In this document: one piece after another, positions 8,117-16,416 of the stretch
Layout: each line of letters starts with the position of its first letter
Position numbering within the stretch: the stretch's first letter is position 1
Assembly (NCBI GenBank): GCA_016930535.1
Contig: JAFGGN010000001.1
Coordinates: 1-32,441 of the forward strand
Reading direction: 5' to 3'
Length of the DNA stretch: 32,441 nt
Origin: a bacterium
GTDB lineage: Bacteria > Zhuqueibacterota > QNDG01 > JAFGCO01
Made by a program: the position numbers and the translations under genes
Notes under the pieces: model-generated
What the model saw: only the letters and a program-made list of their open reading frames with translations
What the model was told of the DNA's origin: nothing
Database searches by the model: none

Positions 8117-9250
8117 TTATGCGGCCGGTGTTTTTATTTTTCTTTTGCCGGGTTTTTCGACATAGGGATTATAGGTCCTCAGATCCGGCTCCTCGAAACA
8201 GAGTGTATAGCAGGATTTCGAAGCTGAGAAATTTAAGGTTCCATGCAGCTGCTGTGTGAGCAGCTGGGCCAGTTTCAATTCCTGCTCATTCTGGGAAAGG
8301 ATTTCCAGCATGGCCTTGTTGCTCTTGAATTCCATATCGAGCCTGATCCGGTTTTTTTTGTCTGCGGCGAAACGGATTTCCATATCCTGCGTCACGCTCG
8401 CGGCTTTGCTGATCCTGAGTATCAGGCATAATACATCGATGATCAGGAGTCCCATGGGAATGATAGTATTGAAATGCAGACCGATTTCCTCAGAGTTCAG
8501 CCGTATCCGGGGCATGAATCCCTGTTTCGAAAACCGTTTGATCATGATCGGAGTGAGCTGATGCAGAAAATTTTTGGCCGGGATCTCCAGCAGATCGGTC
8601 TCGTTCTGTGTGAGCGTGTGCGCCAGAGAGATAATCTGCATCGAACAGAGGAAATCCTCGACGGCCTCTTTCGTTTCTTCATGCCGGATGTTTATCAGGC
8701 GAAGCTGCATGAGGCTGATGCTCATCTGAAGCATGTTCTTGACGCGATGCGTGAGTTCCAGGATCAGCGTCTCCTTCTGTTCAAGCAGCTTCTGCAGATC
8801 CCGGGTTCTCTGGGCCACCTTTTTTTCGAGTACCTGGTTCATTTCGGACAGCTGCTGCTGCTGGCTCTGAATTTTTAAATGCGTGTCCACGCGTGCGCGC
8901 AGTTCCAGGATATGATACGGTTTGGTGATATAATCCTGTCCCCCGCATTCGAAGCCCTTCTGAATGTCCCTCGGATCCATCTGGCCGGTCAGGAAAATCA
9001 GGGGGATTTCCCGCGTGGCTTTATTGGCTTTGATTTTTTGGGCCATCTCGAATCCGTTGATATTCGGCATCATGATATCCAGAAGTATCAAATCGATCGG
9101 AATGCCTGAAAATATGGTTTCAAGGGCCTTTTCACTGGAATCGAGGGAGATGATGTTGTATTTCGGTTTCAGGATGCGTTCCAGTATGTTGAGATTGTTG
9201 GCCTCATCGTCCACGGCCAGGATGGTATACTTCTTCTTGCTCAGGGTCAT
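8117..9250 (-). CDS. Receiver plus degenerate HisKA_2 kinase-like protein
   Basis: This is a 377-residue soluble signalling protein. The start at 9250 follows GGGAG; the in-frame TTG four codons earlier overlaps that site. Residues 7-125 are a receiver domain with acidic pocket DDE (14-16), phosphoacceptor Asp58 (LILLDIMMP) and Lys110 (YITKPY). A coiled coil at about 130-165 leads into a HisKA_2-type dimerisation/phosphoacceptor helix with His168 (LTHRVKNMLQ). The ATPase half is eroded. Where active HisKA_2 kinases have INELVSNSLK, this one has IIDVLCLILR (270-279), losing both Asn, and no DxGxG motif is present. The terminal LAQLLTQQLHGTL element survives. It is probably a phosphate relay or binding protein rather than a kinase. 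No partner gene is adjacent. Confidence 0.8.
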   Translation of the reverse strand: MTLSKKKYTILAVDDEANNLNILERILKPKYNIISLDSSEKALETIFSGIPIDLILLDIMMPNINGFEMAQKIKANKATREIPLIFLTGQMDPRDIQKGFECGGQDYITKPYHILELRARVDTHLKIQSQQQQLSEMNQVLEKKVAQRTRDLQKLLEQKETLILELTHRVKNMLQMSISLMQLRLINIRHEETKEAVEDFLCSMQIISLAHTLTQNETDLLEIPAKNFLHQLTPIMIKRFSKQGFMPRIRLNSEEIGLHFNTIIPMGLLIIDVLCLILRISKAASVTQDMEIRFAADKKNRIRLDMEFKSNKAMLEILSQNEQELKLAQLLTQQLHGTLNFSASKSCYTLCFEEPDLRTYNPYVEKPGKRKIKTPAA

Positions 9251-9289
9251 ATTGGCTCCCAACTATCCCGGATTCACCTGTCACGAATA

Positions 9290-9541
9290 TCAGATCATTT
9301 CATGAATCGACCGATTCACCGGGAAAACCGAATCCTTTGATGGAAATATTTTCCCTGCCTCAAACGTTGTAAAGTAGGGGAAGAAAAACCTGAAACAGGA
9401 CGGGCCTGATAAATCCGGTTCCATACCTGCGGTGCTTTGAAAGGCATAAGAACTCGAATCGGCATCGCCGATGTGAGCCATCTTCATACCATTAAAAATC
9501 ATCATCTTAGCGGCCTCGGTTCCGGTTTTATACCGGGGCAT
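9290..9541 (-). CDS. Doubtful 83-residue open reading frame
   Basis: The ATG at 9541 has AAGGG about ten bases upstream. The product begins MPRYKTGTEAAKMMIFNG and has no signal peptide, transmembrane helix or motif I recognise. Codon usage gives no clear support, and the frame ends 40 bases before the next gene's start. It could be a small unknown protein, a gene remnant or chance. Confidence 0.2.
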   Translation of the reverse strand: MPRYKTGTEAAKMMIFNGMKMAHIGDADSSSYAFQSTAGMEPDLSGPSCFRFFFPYFTTFEAGKIFPSKDSVFPVNRSIHEMI

Positions 9542-9580
9542 TCGGAATATCCCTTATGATTATGTGCGAGGTGTTATGCA

Positions 9581-9597
9581 GCCGTGTTTCACACGGC
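9581..9597. other. Perfect 7-bp hairpin
   Basis: GCCGTGT, loop TTC, ACACGGC. It lies about 110 bases beyond the stop of the minus-strand protease gene. There is no T-run on either side, so a terminator role is possible but not shown. Confidence 0.4.
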
Positions 9598-9706
9598 CTC
9601 AGGGTGCAGGTTTCAGGATCGCTCTTTATGAAATGAGGCAAATAATGTGCCTGATCAATCGGCAATCTCCGGACTGCCGTGAAACGGGATGGCGGTCTCT
9701 CGCGGT

Positions 9707-11959
9707 TTATTTCTTTAAAATCATTTTGCCTGTTCCGGTCCATCGGGGTGTACGGATCGTGTACAGATACAACCCGCCGGGCCAGGATTCGGAATTCAGT
9801 CCGATCCGGACGATTCCGGGTTGCTGCAGGTCCAGCTCCCTGAGCGCGACCTGCTGTCCCCTGATATTGGTCACTGTGAGCCTGATTGGCATGGCGTCAG
9901 GTATACGTACCCTGATTACGGTTGACGCGTTGAAGGGATTGGGATAGCTGGTCCAGAGAGCGTATCCGCCGGGTTTCAGTGGTTCCGCCTGGAACACGCC
10001 GGTCCGGGTGAGCATGGTGAAACCGTCGGCCTTGCCGTATCCCCAGGCATTGTCCGGCAGTTGAATGCCCGTATAATCGTCCTGTCTTGCGGACTGCGTG
10101 ACAGTACTGATGATCTGCCGGGCCGTCGCATCCGGATGCAGCTCGAGGTAAAGGGCGATCAGCCCGGAAACGGCCGGGCAGCTCATGCTGGTTCCGCTGA
10201 ACAGCGCGTATTGCCCGCCCTGAATGATTTCGTCACCGAATACATTGCCTGTGTTTTTTGCATGGATGGACAGGGAGGAGATCACGCCATGCCCGGGTGC
10301 GGTCACCTCGGGTTTCAGCCGTCCGTCCGCAGTCGGACCCCTGCTCGAAAATACGGCAAGGCTTCCAGCGGGATCGTCGCTGATACTGTATGTGGTTCCG
10401 AATTGATCCACGTAGGTTTCGCGATTGACGCTGGCGCCCACGGCGATGATGTTCCTGGCCACGGCCGGCATGCCGACCGAAACATCGTTATCAGGGACCC
10501 GGTAATGGGGATTCGCGATACTTCCCCGGTAACTGAATCCCCGGTCCGCTATCCAGACATGCATGCGGCTGTCCGGATTCCACACCTTCAGCCGCCAGAG
10601 TGCCATGCCTTCAGCCGTTTGGGCCTCCTCATCCCAGACCACATCGTCTTCGATCAGGATCTGCATCACCGTAATGCTGTCATTTTGCGTATCCACCTCG
10701 AAGGATACGCGTCCCACTTCCTCACCGGTCCAGATGTCGGATGCCCTTTCATAAAAGCCGAGATTGTCGACAGTTTCCTGGGCCGAGAACCACGGCGTGG
10801 CCCCTCCGAATTGCAGCGGTCCGCCCAGTTCCGTGAACGGATTGTAATCGTGATCATCCCATCCGATGGCAAAACGGACCTGATTCAGCATCGTGTTGTG
10901 TATGCGTATGTTCAGCAGGACCAGGCCGGCAGGGCCCGGGTGTACATAGGTATAGAACGAGTCTGCACTGGCCGGGTACGCGATGTGTATAAAATCGTTG
11001 CCCTCGTTTCCCGCTGCTGCACAGAATGCGCGGCCGGGATAAGCCGTAATCAGCTCGTCCAGCATGCGCGTTTCGATGTGCGTGGCGTCATGCGGTCCCT
11101 GATGGCCGCCGAGGCTGGCGTTGATGACGCATGGACGTCCCAGGGATCTCGCTTTTCCGTATATGTAATTCACGGCATCCACGATACCGTTCTGAATATC
11201 ATCATTGTCGGCCACGATGATCAGGTCGGCACCGGGCGCTATGCCGCGGTACTGTCCGTTGCCGCTGCCGTTTCCCGCTGCAATACCCGTTACATGCGTT
11301 CCGTGCCCGTCCGTGTCCGTATGCGTGCACAATCCGTTATCGATGTCCGTTTTGGTCCATTCGTGACCGTATCCGAAATCATAATAGGTTCCGCTCGGGG
11401 GATGTGTACCGCTGACACCCTGATCCCAGACAGAAAGGATTCGCGTGGTGCCGTCGGCATGCCGAAAGTCGGGATGCGTGACATCGATGCCTGTATCTAT
11501 GATCCCGATGATCACATTGTTACCCGTATAGGGCCGGGTAAGCGGCGGCTGTCCCATATAGATTTCATTCGCATGGATATCCGCACGCAAAAAATCATTG
11601 GCATAACGGTACGAACAGGGTACGCAAAGGCGGATGATAGCCGATTGCCGGGCGATATCCTCCAGCTTGTTCAGCGGCACCGTGGCGGTGACCATGCGGC
11701 CCAGGTCGGTATGGACGCGGCCTCCGGCCTGCCGGATCATGGCGCCGCAGCCGTCGCCCTCCGCCAGGATATATACCCGTGATATGCCGTCATTCCCTTT
11801 TTGCAGCACATGATCCCGGTGAATCGATACGGACCGGCTGCCGGTGATCAGGGCGCGCAGTTCAGCGTCCATTTTTTCGAGAGCGGATCCCCCGGCGGTC
11901 AGTAAAACCGGAATGCTCCCGATGATGAGAACGAGACACCGTTTGAATGACTTTTTCAT
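9707..11959 (-). CDS. Secreted subtilisin-like protease with T9SS sorting domain
   Basis: This is a 750-residue S8-family serine endopeptidase. A signal peptide occupies about 1-25 and an N-terminal prodomain about 28-120. The catalytic Asp155 lies in IIGIIDTGIDV, His219 in DGHGTHVTG, oxyanion Asn318 in AAAGNEG and Ser591 in FSGTSMSCPAVSG, so the triad is complete. About 270 residues separate Asn318 and Ser591, with a beta-rich insertion of roughly 170 residues (about 330-500). The last 80 residues are a Por sorting domain (SYPNPFNASTVIRVRIP ... GLYLYTIRTP ... KMILKK), implying export through the type IX system. The start ATG overlaps the stop of the preceding lipoprotein gene (ATGA), with GAGGA upstream. 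It is last in an operon with an MFS transporter and a prodomain-like lipoprotein. Extracellular protein degradation is the likely role. Confidence 0.92.
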   Translation of the reverse strand: MKKSFKRCLVLIIGSIPVLLTAGGSALEKMDAELRALITGSRSVSIHRDHVLQKGNDGISRVYILAEGDGCGAMIRQAGGRVHTDLGRMVTATVPLNKLEDIARQSAIIRLCVPCSYRYANDFLRADIHANEIYMGQPPLTRPYTGNNVIIGIIDTGIDVTHPDFRHADGTTRILSVWDQGVSGTHPPSGTYYDFGYGHEWTKTDIDNGLCTHTDTDGHGTHVTGIAAGNGSGNGQYRGIAPGADLIIVADNDDIQNGIVDAVNYIYGKARSLGRPCVINASLGGHQGPHDATHIETRMLDELITAYPGRAFCAAAGNEGNDFIHIAYPASADSFYTYVHPGPAGLVLLNIRIHNTMLNQVRFAIGWDDHDYNPFTELGGPLQFGGATPWFSAQETVDNLGFYERASDIWTGEEVGRVSFEVDTQNDSITVMQILIEDDVVWDEEAQTAEGMALWRLKVWNPDSRMHVWIADRGFSYRGSIANPHYRVPDNDVSVGMPAVARNIIAVGASVNRETYVDQFGTTYSISDDPAGSLAVFSSRGPTADGRLKPEVTAPGHGVISSLSIHAKNTGNVFGDEIIQGGQYALFSGTSMSCPAVSGLIALYLELHPDATARQIISTVTQSARQDDYTGIQLPDNAWGYGKADGFTMLTRTGVFQAEPLKPGGYALWTSYPNPFNASTVIRVRIPDAMPIRLTVTNIRGQQVALRELDLQQPGIVRIGLNSESWPGGLYLYTIRTPRWTGTGKMILKK

Positions 11960-12300
11960 GGGATTTCTTCCTCGGTTGATTTCAGATGGTGCGCGGGTGC
12001 GGTTTCGAGACGGAGAACCAGATCAGACCGGACCAGCCGCTTTATCTGTTCGTGTGAGCCGATTGCCGTGAAATACGATCCTGTGACTGTTTGAATACGC
12101 ACTCCGGATACTTCCAGGCGCCCGCGGATATCCGGTGTGATTTTTATACGGCTTTCACCCATAAAATGAATGCCGGTTTCTTTCAGTTCGAGCCTTCGCC
12201 GCAAATCCGCATTCATTTTCATTGCGTCCTGATGCGATATGGAATAGCATCCCGGCATCAGACCGATCAGGCAAAGGATAAGAATCAGGCACCGTGCCAT
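11956..12300 (-). CDS. Small lipoprotein resembling the S8 protease prodomain
   Basis: This is a 114-residue lipoprotein: signal ILILCLIGLMPGC with acceptor Cys18. The mature part aligns by eye with the prodomain of the protease encoded next. KMNADLRRRLELK (28-40) matches KMDAELRALITGS (29-41 of the protease). SGVRIQTVTGSYFTAIGS (65-82) and KRLVRSDLVLRLETAP match AGGRVHTDLGRMVTATVP and EDIARQSAIIRLCVPC in the same order. Its stop overlaps the protease start by 4 bp, so translation is coupled. The inferred role is a membrane-anchored inhibitor, immunity factor or folding chaperone for the protease, by analogy with I9-type propeptides. It starts 8 bp after the MFS gene stop. Homology is my alignment only; its function has not been tested. 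Confidence 0.7.
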   Translation of the reverse strand: MARCLILILCLIGLMPGCYSISHQDAMKMNADLRRRLELKETGIHFMGESRIKITPDIRGRLEVSGVRIQTVTGSYFTAIGSHEQIKRLVRSDLVLRLETAPAHHLKSTEEEIP

Positions 12301-12308
12301 GGCATGGC

Positions 12309-13835
12309 CTATGGTTTTTCCAGTATATGCTGCATCCCGCTGTCCGCCTTTTTAAGGAGAACGGCAAAAACAAGACCGAAAACACCCAGTGATGCGAACA
12401 TGATCATGCTGGCAGTATACGAGTGAGTGAGATCGCGCAGCAACCCGTTCAGGAGGGGAAACAGGGCCAGCCCGATGTTCTGTACCATGGTAAGCAGACC
12501 GAATGCCGTACCGACCTGATGCTTGGCTACGACCATGGGCACGGACGGCCAGAGTGCGGCAGGTACGAGCACGAATGCTATTCCGAGAAAAATCATGGAT
12601 ATGGCAGGATGTATATGCGTGAGCCCGAGCAGCAGATGACTGGGAATCAGGATGATGGATCCGTAAATCATGACCGTGGCGCGGCGGCCGACCTTGTCCA
12701 CCAGATGACCGGCTAACGGGGCGAATATCATGGAAGCGAAAATAATGATGGACGAAATGCCTCCCGCTGTGCTGAACATATGAAGGAAATTGTTGAACAC
12801 CTGGTGAAAAAATCCGCCGCTTGCTGCGGCCACGCGCTGAATTCCCCACTTGTCCACAAAAAAATCGGTCGAGAGGGCCGTGAACGGAAAAATCGCGGAA
12901 TAAAATGTGGTGCAGAGCAGGGTTACGAACCAGAAACTGGGCTTAAATTGCCTGATGTCCTTCAATACGATTTTTTCTTCAGATTCGTCGTGCAGTTCGA
13001 GTGCTTTCTCTCCGTGCCGGTCCATGAAAATATAGACCACATTGGCCAGAAGCGATATGCCGCAGAAAATCACGGCTGCGGCCAGGGAGTATTTATAACT
13101 TCCGAAATGACTCGCGATCAATTCACCGGTATTGAAACTGAACAGGGTGCCCAGACGGCTCACGGTCAGAGCCAGACCGTAGGCCAGGGCCATTTCCTTG
13201 TTCTTGAACCATCGTGCGATAATGGCGCTTTGGGCCACGATCAGGGGCTCGGAACCGGCGCCGAAGACGAACCGGCCGGCAAGCAGCAGCGGCAGGGATT
13301 GCGCCGCGGCCACACCCATGGCGCCCAGCAGAACCAGGATCGAAAATGTCATGCTGGCGAACCGTGTGCCCAGCCGGTCGATCAGGATCCCCCCGATGAA
13401 CACGGACAGGATGGCTGCGATGCTGTACATGGAAAACATGGATCCAACCGTGCTTCTCGCACCCGCTCCTCCGGCATGCCTCAGGATGCTCCTTTTCATC
13501 CCTGCGTGCAATTCATCTGCGTCCGCTTCCTGTACCGGTTTGGACGGTTCGGATTCAAACGAATTCAATGCATTCAGCAGCTCGGTTTTGGTCATTTTCC
13601 TGTTTTGCAGTGGAACGAGTCCGGTGATCAGTTCTTCCGGCAGTCCCTCGTGACGAAGGCTGTCGATCGTCACACCTGTTATGGTGTATGGAGTATATTC
13701 CTCGACCAGTGAAGGTGCGACCGCACTGATGATATCATATGCGAAATAGGTTCCGAACGACAGCAGACTGATAAAAATCAGCAGGGTGAAACGGAACAAC
13801 CGTGTGGACGGATGAAATCGTGGCTGTTGTTGCAT
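12309..13835 (-). CDS. MFSD1-like major facilitator transporter
   Basis: This is a 508-residue inner-membrane transporter with about twelve hydrophobic spans. I place the start at 13835 because AGGAG lies eight bases upstream. Several stretches resemble animal MFSD1: SFGTYFAYDI in helix 1, GRFVFGAGSEPLIVAQ, RWFKNKEMALAYGLALTVSRLG, DIRQFKPSFW, and ALWPSVPMVVAKHQVGTAFG near helix 10. The MFS motif appears as GGILIDRLGTR. MFSD1 is reported to move dipeptides in lysosomes, so peptide uptake is a reasonable guess. An unusual loop of about 75 mostly polar residues separates helices 1 and 2 (about 42-118). It is first gene of the operon with the prodomain-like lipoprotein and the secreted protease, which fits protein scavenging. 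Confidence 0.8.
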   Translation of the reverse strand: MQQQPRFHPSTRLFRFTLLIFISLLSFGTYFAYDIISAVAPSLVEEYTPYTITGVTIDSLRHEGLPEELITGLVPLQNRKMTKTELLNALNSFESEPSKPVQEADADELHAGMKRSILRHAGGAGARSTVGSMFSMYSIAAILSVFIGGILIDRLGTRFASMTFSILVLLGAMGVAAAQSLPLLLAGRFVFGAGSEPLIVAQSAIIARWFKNKEMALAYGLALTVSRLGTLFSFNTGELIASHFGSYKYSLAAAVIFCGISLLANVVYIFMDRHGEKALELHDESEEKIVLKDIRQFKPSFWFVTLLCTTFYSAIFPFTALSTDFFVDKWGIQRVAAASGGFFHQVFNNFLHMFSTAGGISSIIIFASMIFAPLAGHLVDKVGRRATVMIYGSIILIPSHLLLGLTHIHPAISMIFLGIAFVLVPAALWPSVPMVVAKHQVGTAFGLLTMVQNIGLALFPLLNGLLRDLTHSYTASMIMFASLGVFGLVFAVLLKKADSGMQHILEKP

Positions 13836-14369
13836 GAATTCGGCTCCTGCGTTGAATGAGTTGAACGGGTTCCGGACAATCGCATGGCCGGTTGCCGGCA
13901 ATGAGCGGATCCGGATTTTATGCCCCTGACTGAGGGGATGGGTGCAACGGTACGCCAGAGTTCCTTTCTTTCATGCCTGCTGAACGCCCCGAACCGAAAA
14001 TTAGGGATTTGTCGGGAAAAAGGCAAGATATTTAGTATTTTATAGAAAATCATGATGTTATGAAATACTTTGCATTGCTGAAAAAAAATGATTTATTTGA
14101 TATGAATACCGGTTTCCGGCCCGGATATTTTTTAAAGCCGCTTTGCCTGATCGAGGTCGATTGTTTCACTTTTGATACAATTTTTAAATGATCGACATGT
14201 ACCGCTTCATGGAATATGAATTGCGGGCATCAGATTGTTTCCGTTTATCCCAGGGATCTAACATGTTTATAAAATTAGAAAAATCAATATAATAAGCATG
14301 GCCATGCAAAGAGCCCCGTTTCATATTGCATGCAGTGCCGGTTCTCAATTTGAAATAGGAATCGGAACC
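13836..14369. promoter_or_regulatory. Divergent intergenic region between two operons
   Basis: This is 534 bases separating the minus-strand MFS/protease operon from the plus-strand receptor/YfiR operon, so promoters for both must lie here. The segment 14000-14120 and the bases just before 14290 are strongly AT-rich. An inverted repeat AGTATTT (14034-14040) / AAATACT (14063-14069) surrounds a CATGATG core and could be an operator. No clear -35/-10 or sigma-54 pair was found. No gene is seen. Confidence 0.45.
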
Positions 14370-16397
14370 ATGAGAACCGTCCCTGAAATTAACAGGAGGA
14401 TGCCCCGGATATGTTTATTGCTACTGTTGCTTTTACTGGCGGCACCGGTTTTTTCTCAGCAGAAAAACCTCGCCGATCTGAGTCTGCAGGATCTCACCGA
14501 TGTCGAAGTCACCATGGTGTCGCGAAAAAAGGAGAATCTGTTTCAGGCAGCGGCCGCTGTATATGTGATGACGCAGGAGGAAATCCGTCAATCGGGCGTG
14601 ACGAGCATTCCTGAAGCGCTTCGCCTTGTTCCCGGCATGCAGGTTGCCAGAATCGACGCCAACAAATGGGCCATTACATCGAGGGGATTCAATGGCCGGT
14701 TTTCAAGCAAACTGCTGGTGCTGATCGACGGCCGCGTGATTTACAATCATCTGTTTTCCGGCGTATTCTGGGATATGCATGATGTGCTTCTCGAGGATGT
14801 GGAACGCATCGAGGTGATCCGCGGGCCGGGGGCCACTTTGTGGGGATCGAATGCCATTAACGGCGTGATCAATATCATCACCAAATCCGCACAGGATACG
14901 CAGGGCGGTTTCGTTCAACTGGGCGCGGGCAGTGAAGAAAAACAGATGGCTGCGGTCCGGTACGGGGCAAATACAGGTGACTACGGGGCCTGGCGTGTTT
15001 ATCTGAAGTACTTTGAAAGGGATGCATTTCTGGATTCCATGGGCCATGATGCGGCGGATGACTGGGATGCGCTTCGCGGGGGATTCCGCTGGGATTGGGA
15101 ACCGACGTCCAGGAACCAGATTTCCGTTCTCGGTGACGGATACCGGGGCCATATCGGGCATCATCTGGAAAGTGTGTTTCTATATCCTCCGTATTCTTCA
15201 TGGACGGATTATCGGGGCACGAATCAGGGTTATGACCTGCAGATGTCCTGGCTTCATTACTTTTCCAATGCGTCGCTGTTGAAAATTCTGTTTGTTCATG
15301 ATTACTCGGAAAGAGACGAGGGGGTTCTCAGCGCACGGTTTCGCATGTCCGAGCTGGATGTGAGTTACCTGTTCGACTGCGGCAGGATGAATCAGGTTGT
15401 GGCGGGTGCGGGATGCCGCCTGTACCAGGATCAGTATGACAATGGAACACGAATGGTGATGATTCCTGACAAAAAAAACCTGATGCTCTGGAGCGCATTC
15501 ATACAGGATGAAATCCATTTTTACGGGGAGCGCCTGAAACTGATTGCGGGTTCCAAATTCGAACAGCATCCTTATGCCGGATTTCAAATGCAGCCCAACA
15601 TCCGGATGCATTATATACCGCAGAAGCGGTTGTGTTTCTGGGCCGCAGTATCCAGGGCCGTACGGACGCCTTCACGGGCCGAAAAAGGCGGGTATTATAT
15701 CCATCAAATCGTCACGGATGACTTTTTAGGCGACAGCCCCATTGTGGTGCGTATGCAGGGCAATCCGGATTTCCGGTCAGAGACGCTGATTGCCTGGGAG
15801 ACGGGATGGCGATGGGTCCCGGCGCAGCGGATTTTCGTGGATGCTGCGGCCTTCTATAACCAGTACAATCACCTGTTCTCAGGCCTGATCATGGGGCCGG
15901 TTTTCAACGGAGATGCGGACCCTCCGCATTACGTACTTCCGCTTCCGACGGACAACAAGGTGGCCGGACACAGTGCGGGCATTGAGCTTCTGTCCGAGAT
16001 GCAGGTGTCACGCAGCTTTAAGCTGAACCTGAACTACTCGTATACGAAGCTGAACATGCACCTGATCGAGGGGGGACTCGATATCGGAACCGTTTATAAT
16101 TATGAACAGCAGTATCCTGTACATATGGGAAACATACAGTCCGTTTTTCAGATCAACAGGAATCTTGAACTGGATTGTATTGTCCGATTTGTGGATGAAT
16201 TGGAAGATCTGGTGATTGACAGGTATGCCAATATGGATGTGCGGATCGGCTGGAGACCTGCAAAAAAACTCCAGGTGGCGCTGGTCGGGCAGAACCTGCT
16301 TCACGATTCGATTCTGGAATTCAAACCGGAACTCAACTATACGGAATACACCCTGCCTCAGAGGGGAGTATATGCAACGCTGGAATGTCGGTTTTAA
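14370..16397 (+). CDS. TonB-dependent outer-membrane receptor
   Basis: This is a 675-residue outer-membrane receptor. The ATG at 14370 is chosen: GGAATCGGA precedes it and it yields a signal peptide with a poly-leucine core ending PVFSQ. The frame is open to 14298, and an ATG at 14400 sits too close to its AGGAGG. DLSLQDLTDVEVTMVSRKKE (37-56) is the N-terminal segment typical of this receptor subgroup. The plug (about 57-175) contains PEALRLVPGMQVARI, SRGFNGRFSSKLLVLIDGR and VERIEVIRGPGATLWGSNAINGVINI. The rest is a beta barrel ending in Phe. The ligand is unknown. It heads an operon with YfiR, a histidine kinase and a receiver-PAS protein, suggesting that receptor and signalling act together. 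Confidence 0.92.
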   Translation: MRTVPEINRRMPRICLLLLLLLLAAPVFSQQKNLADLSLQDLTDVEVTMVSRKKENLFQAAAAVYVMTQEEIRQSGVTSIPEALRLVPGMQVARIDANKWAITSRGFNGRFSSKLLVLIDGRVIYNHLFSGVFWDMHDVLLEDVERIEVIRGPGATLWGSNAINGVINIITKSAQDTQGGFVQLGAGSEEKQMAAVRYGANTGDYGAWRVYLKYFERDAFLDSMGHDAADDWDALRGGFRWDWEPTSRNQISVLGDGYRGHIGHHLESVFLYPPYSSWTDYRGTNQGYDLQMSWLHYFSNASLLKILFVHDYSERDEGVLSARFRMSELDVSYLFDCGRMNQVVAGAGCRLYQDQYDNGTRMVMIPDKKNLMLWSAFIQDEIHFYGERLKLIAGSKFEQHPYAGFQMQPNIRMHYIPQKRLCFWAAVSRAVRTPSRAEKGGYYIHQIVTDDFLGDSPIVVRMQGNPDFRSETLIAWETGWRWVPAQRIFVDAAAFYNQYNHLFSGLIMGPVFNGDADPPHYVLPLPTDNKVAGHSAGIELLSEMQVSRSFKLNLNYSYTKLNMHLIEGGLDIGTVYNYEQQYPVHMGNIQSVFQINRNLELDCIVRFVDELEDLVIDRYANMDVRIGWRPAKKLQVALVGQNLLHDSILEFKPELNYTEYTLPQRGVYATLECRF

Positions 16398-16416
16398 TTC
16401 TCTGAACGGATGCATC

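Larger units (their letters stand above)
9251..9706. other. Intergenic region with hairpin and doubtful small ORF
   Basis: This is 456 bases between two minus-strand genes. It contains a perfect hairpin at 9581-9597 and one 83-codon minus-strand open frame (9290-9541), listed separately as doubtful. The 3' end of the protease transcript and the promoter of the receiver/kinase gene should both lie here. I could not identify a clear promoter. Confidence 0.5.

Noticed and set aside
10061..11782. 573-codon plus-strand open frame opposite the protease gene
   Set aside because: It is antisense to a complete S8 protease with an intact triad, has no ribosome binding site or recognisable domain, and its composition follows from the codon bias of the real gene.
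12780..13712. 310-codon plus-strand open frame opposite the MFS gene
   Set aside because: It is rich in Gln, His and Gly, with no hydrophobic core; a mirror of transmembrane coding sequence.
16372..16416. Upstream ATG for YfiR overlapping the receptor gene
   Set aside because: The better ribosome binding site is tempting, but 15 polar residues would precede the hydrophobic signal core; the ATG at 16417 gives the usual family length. It remains possible.
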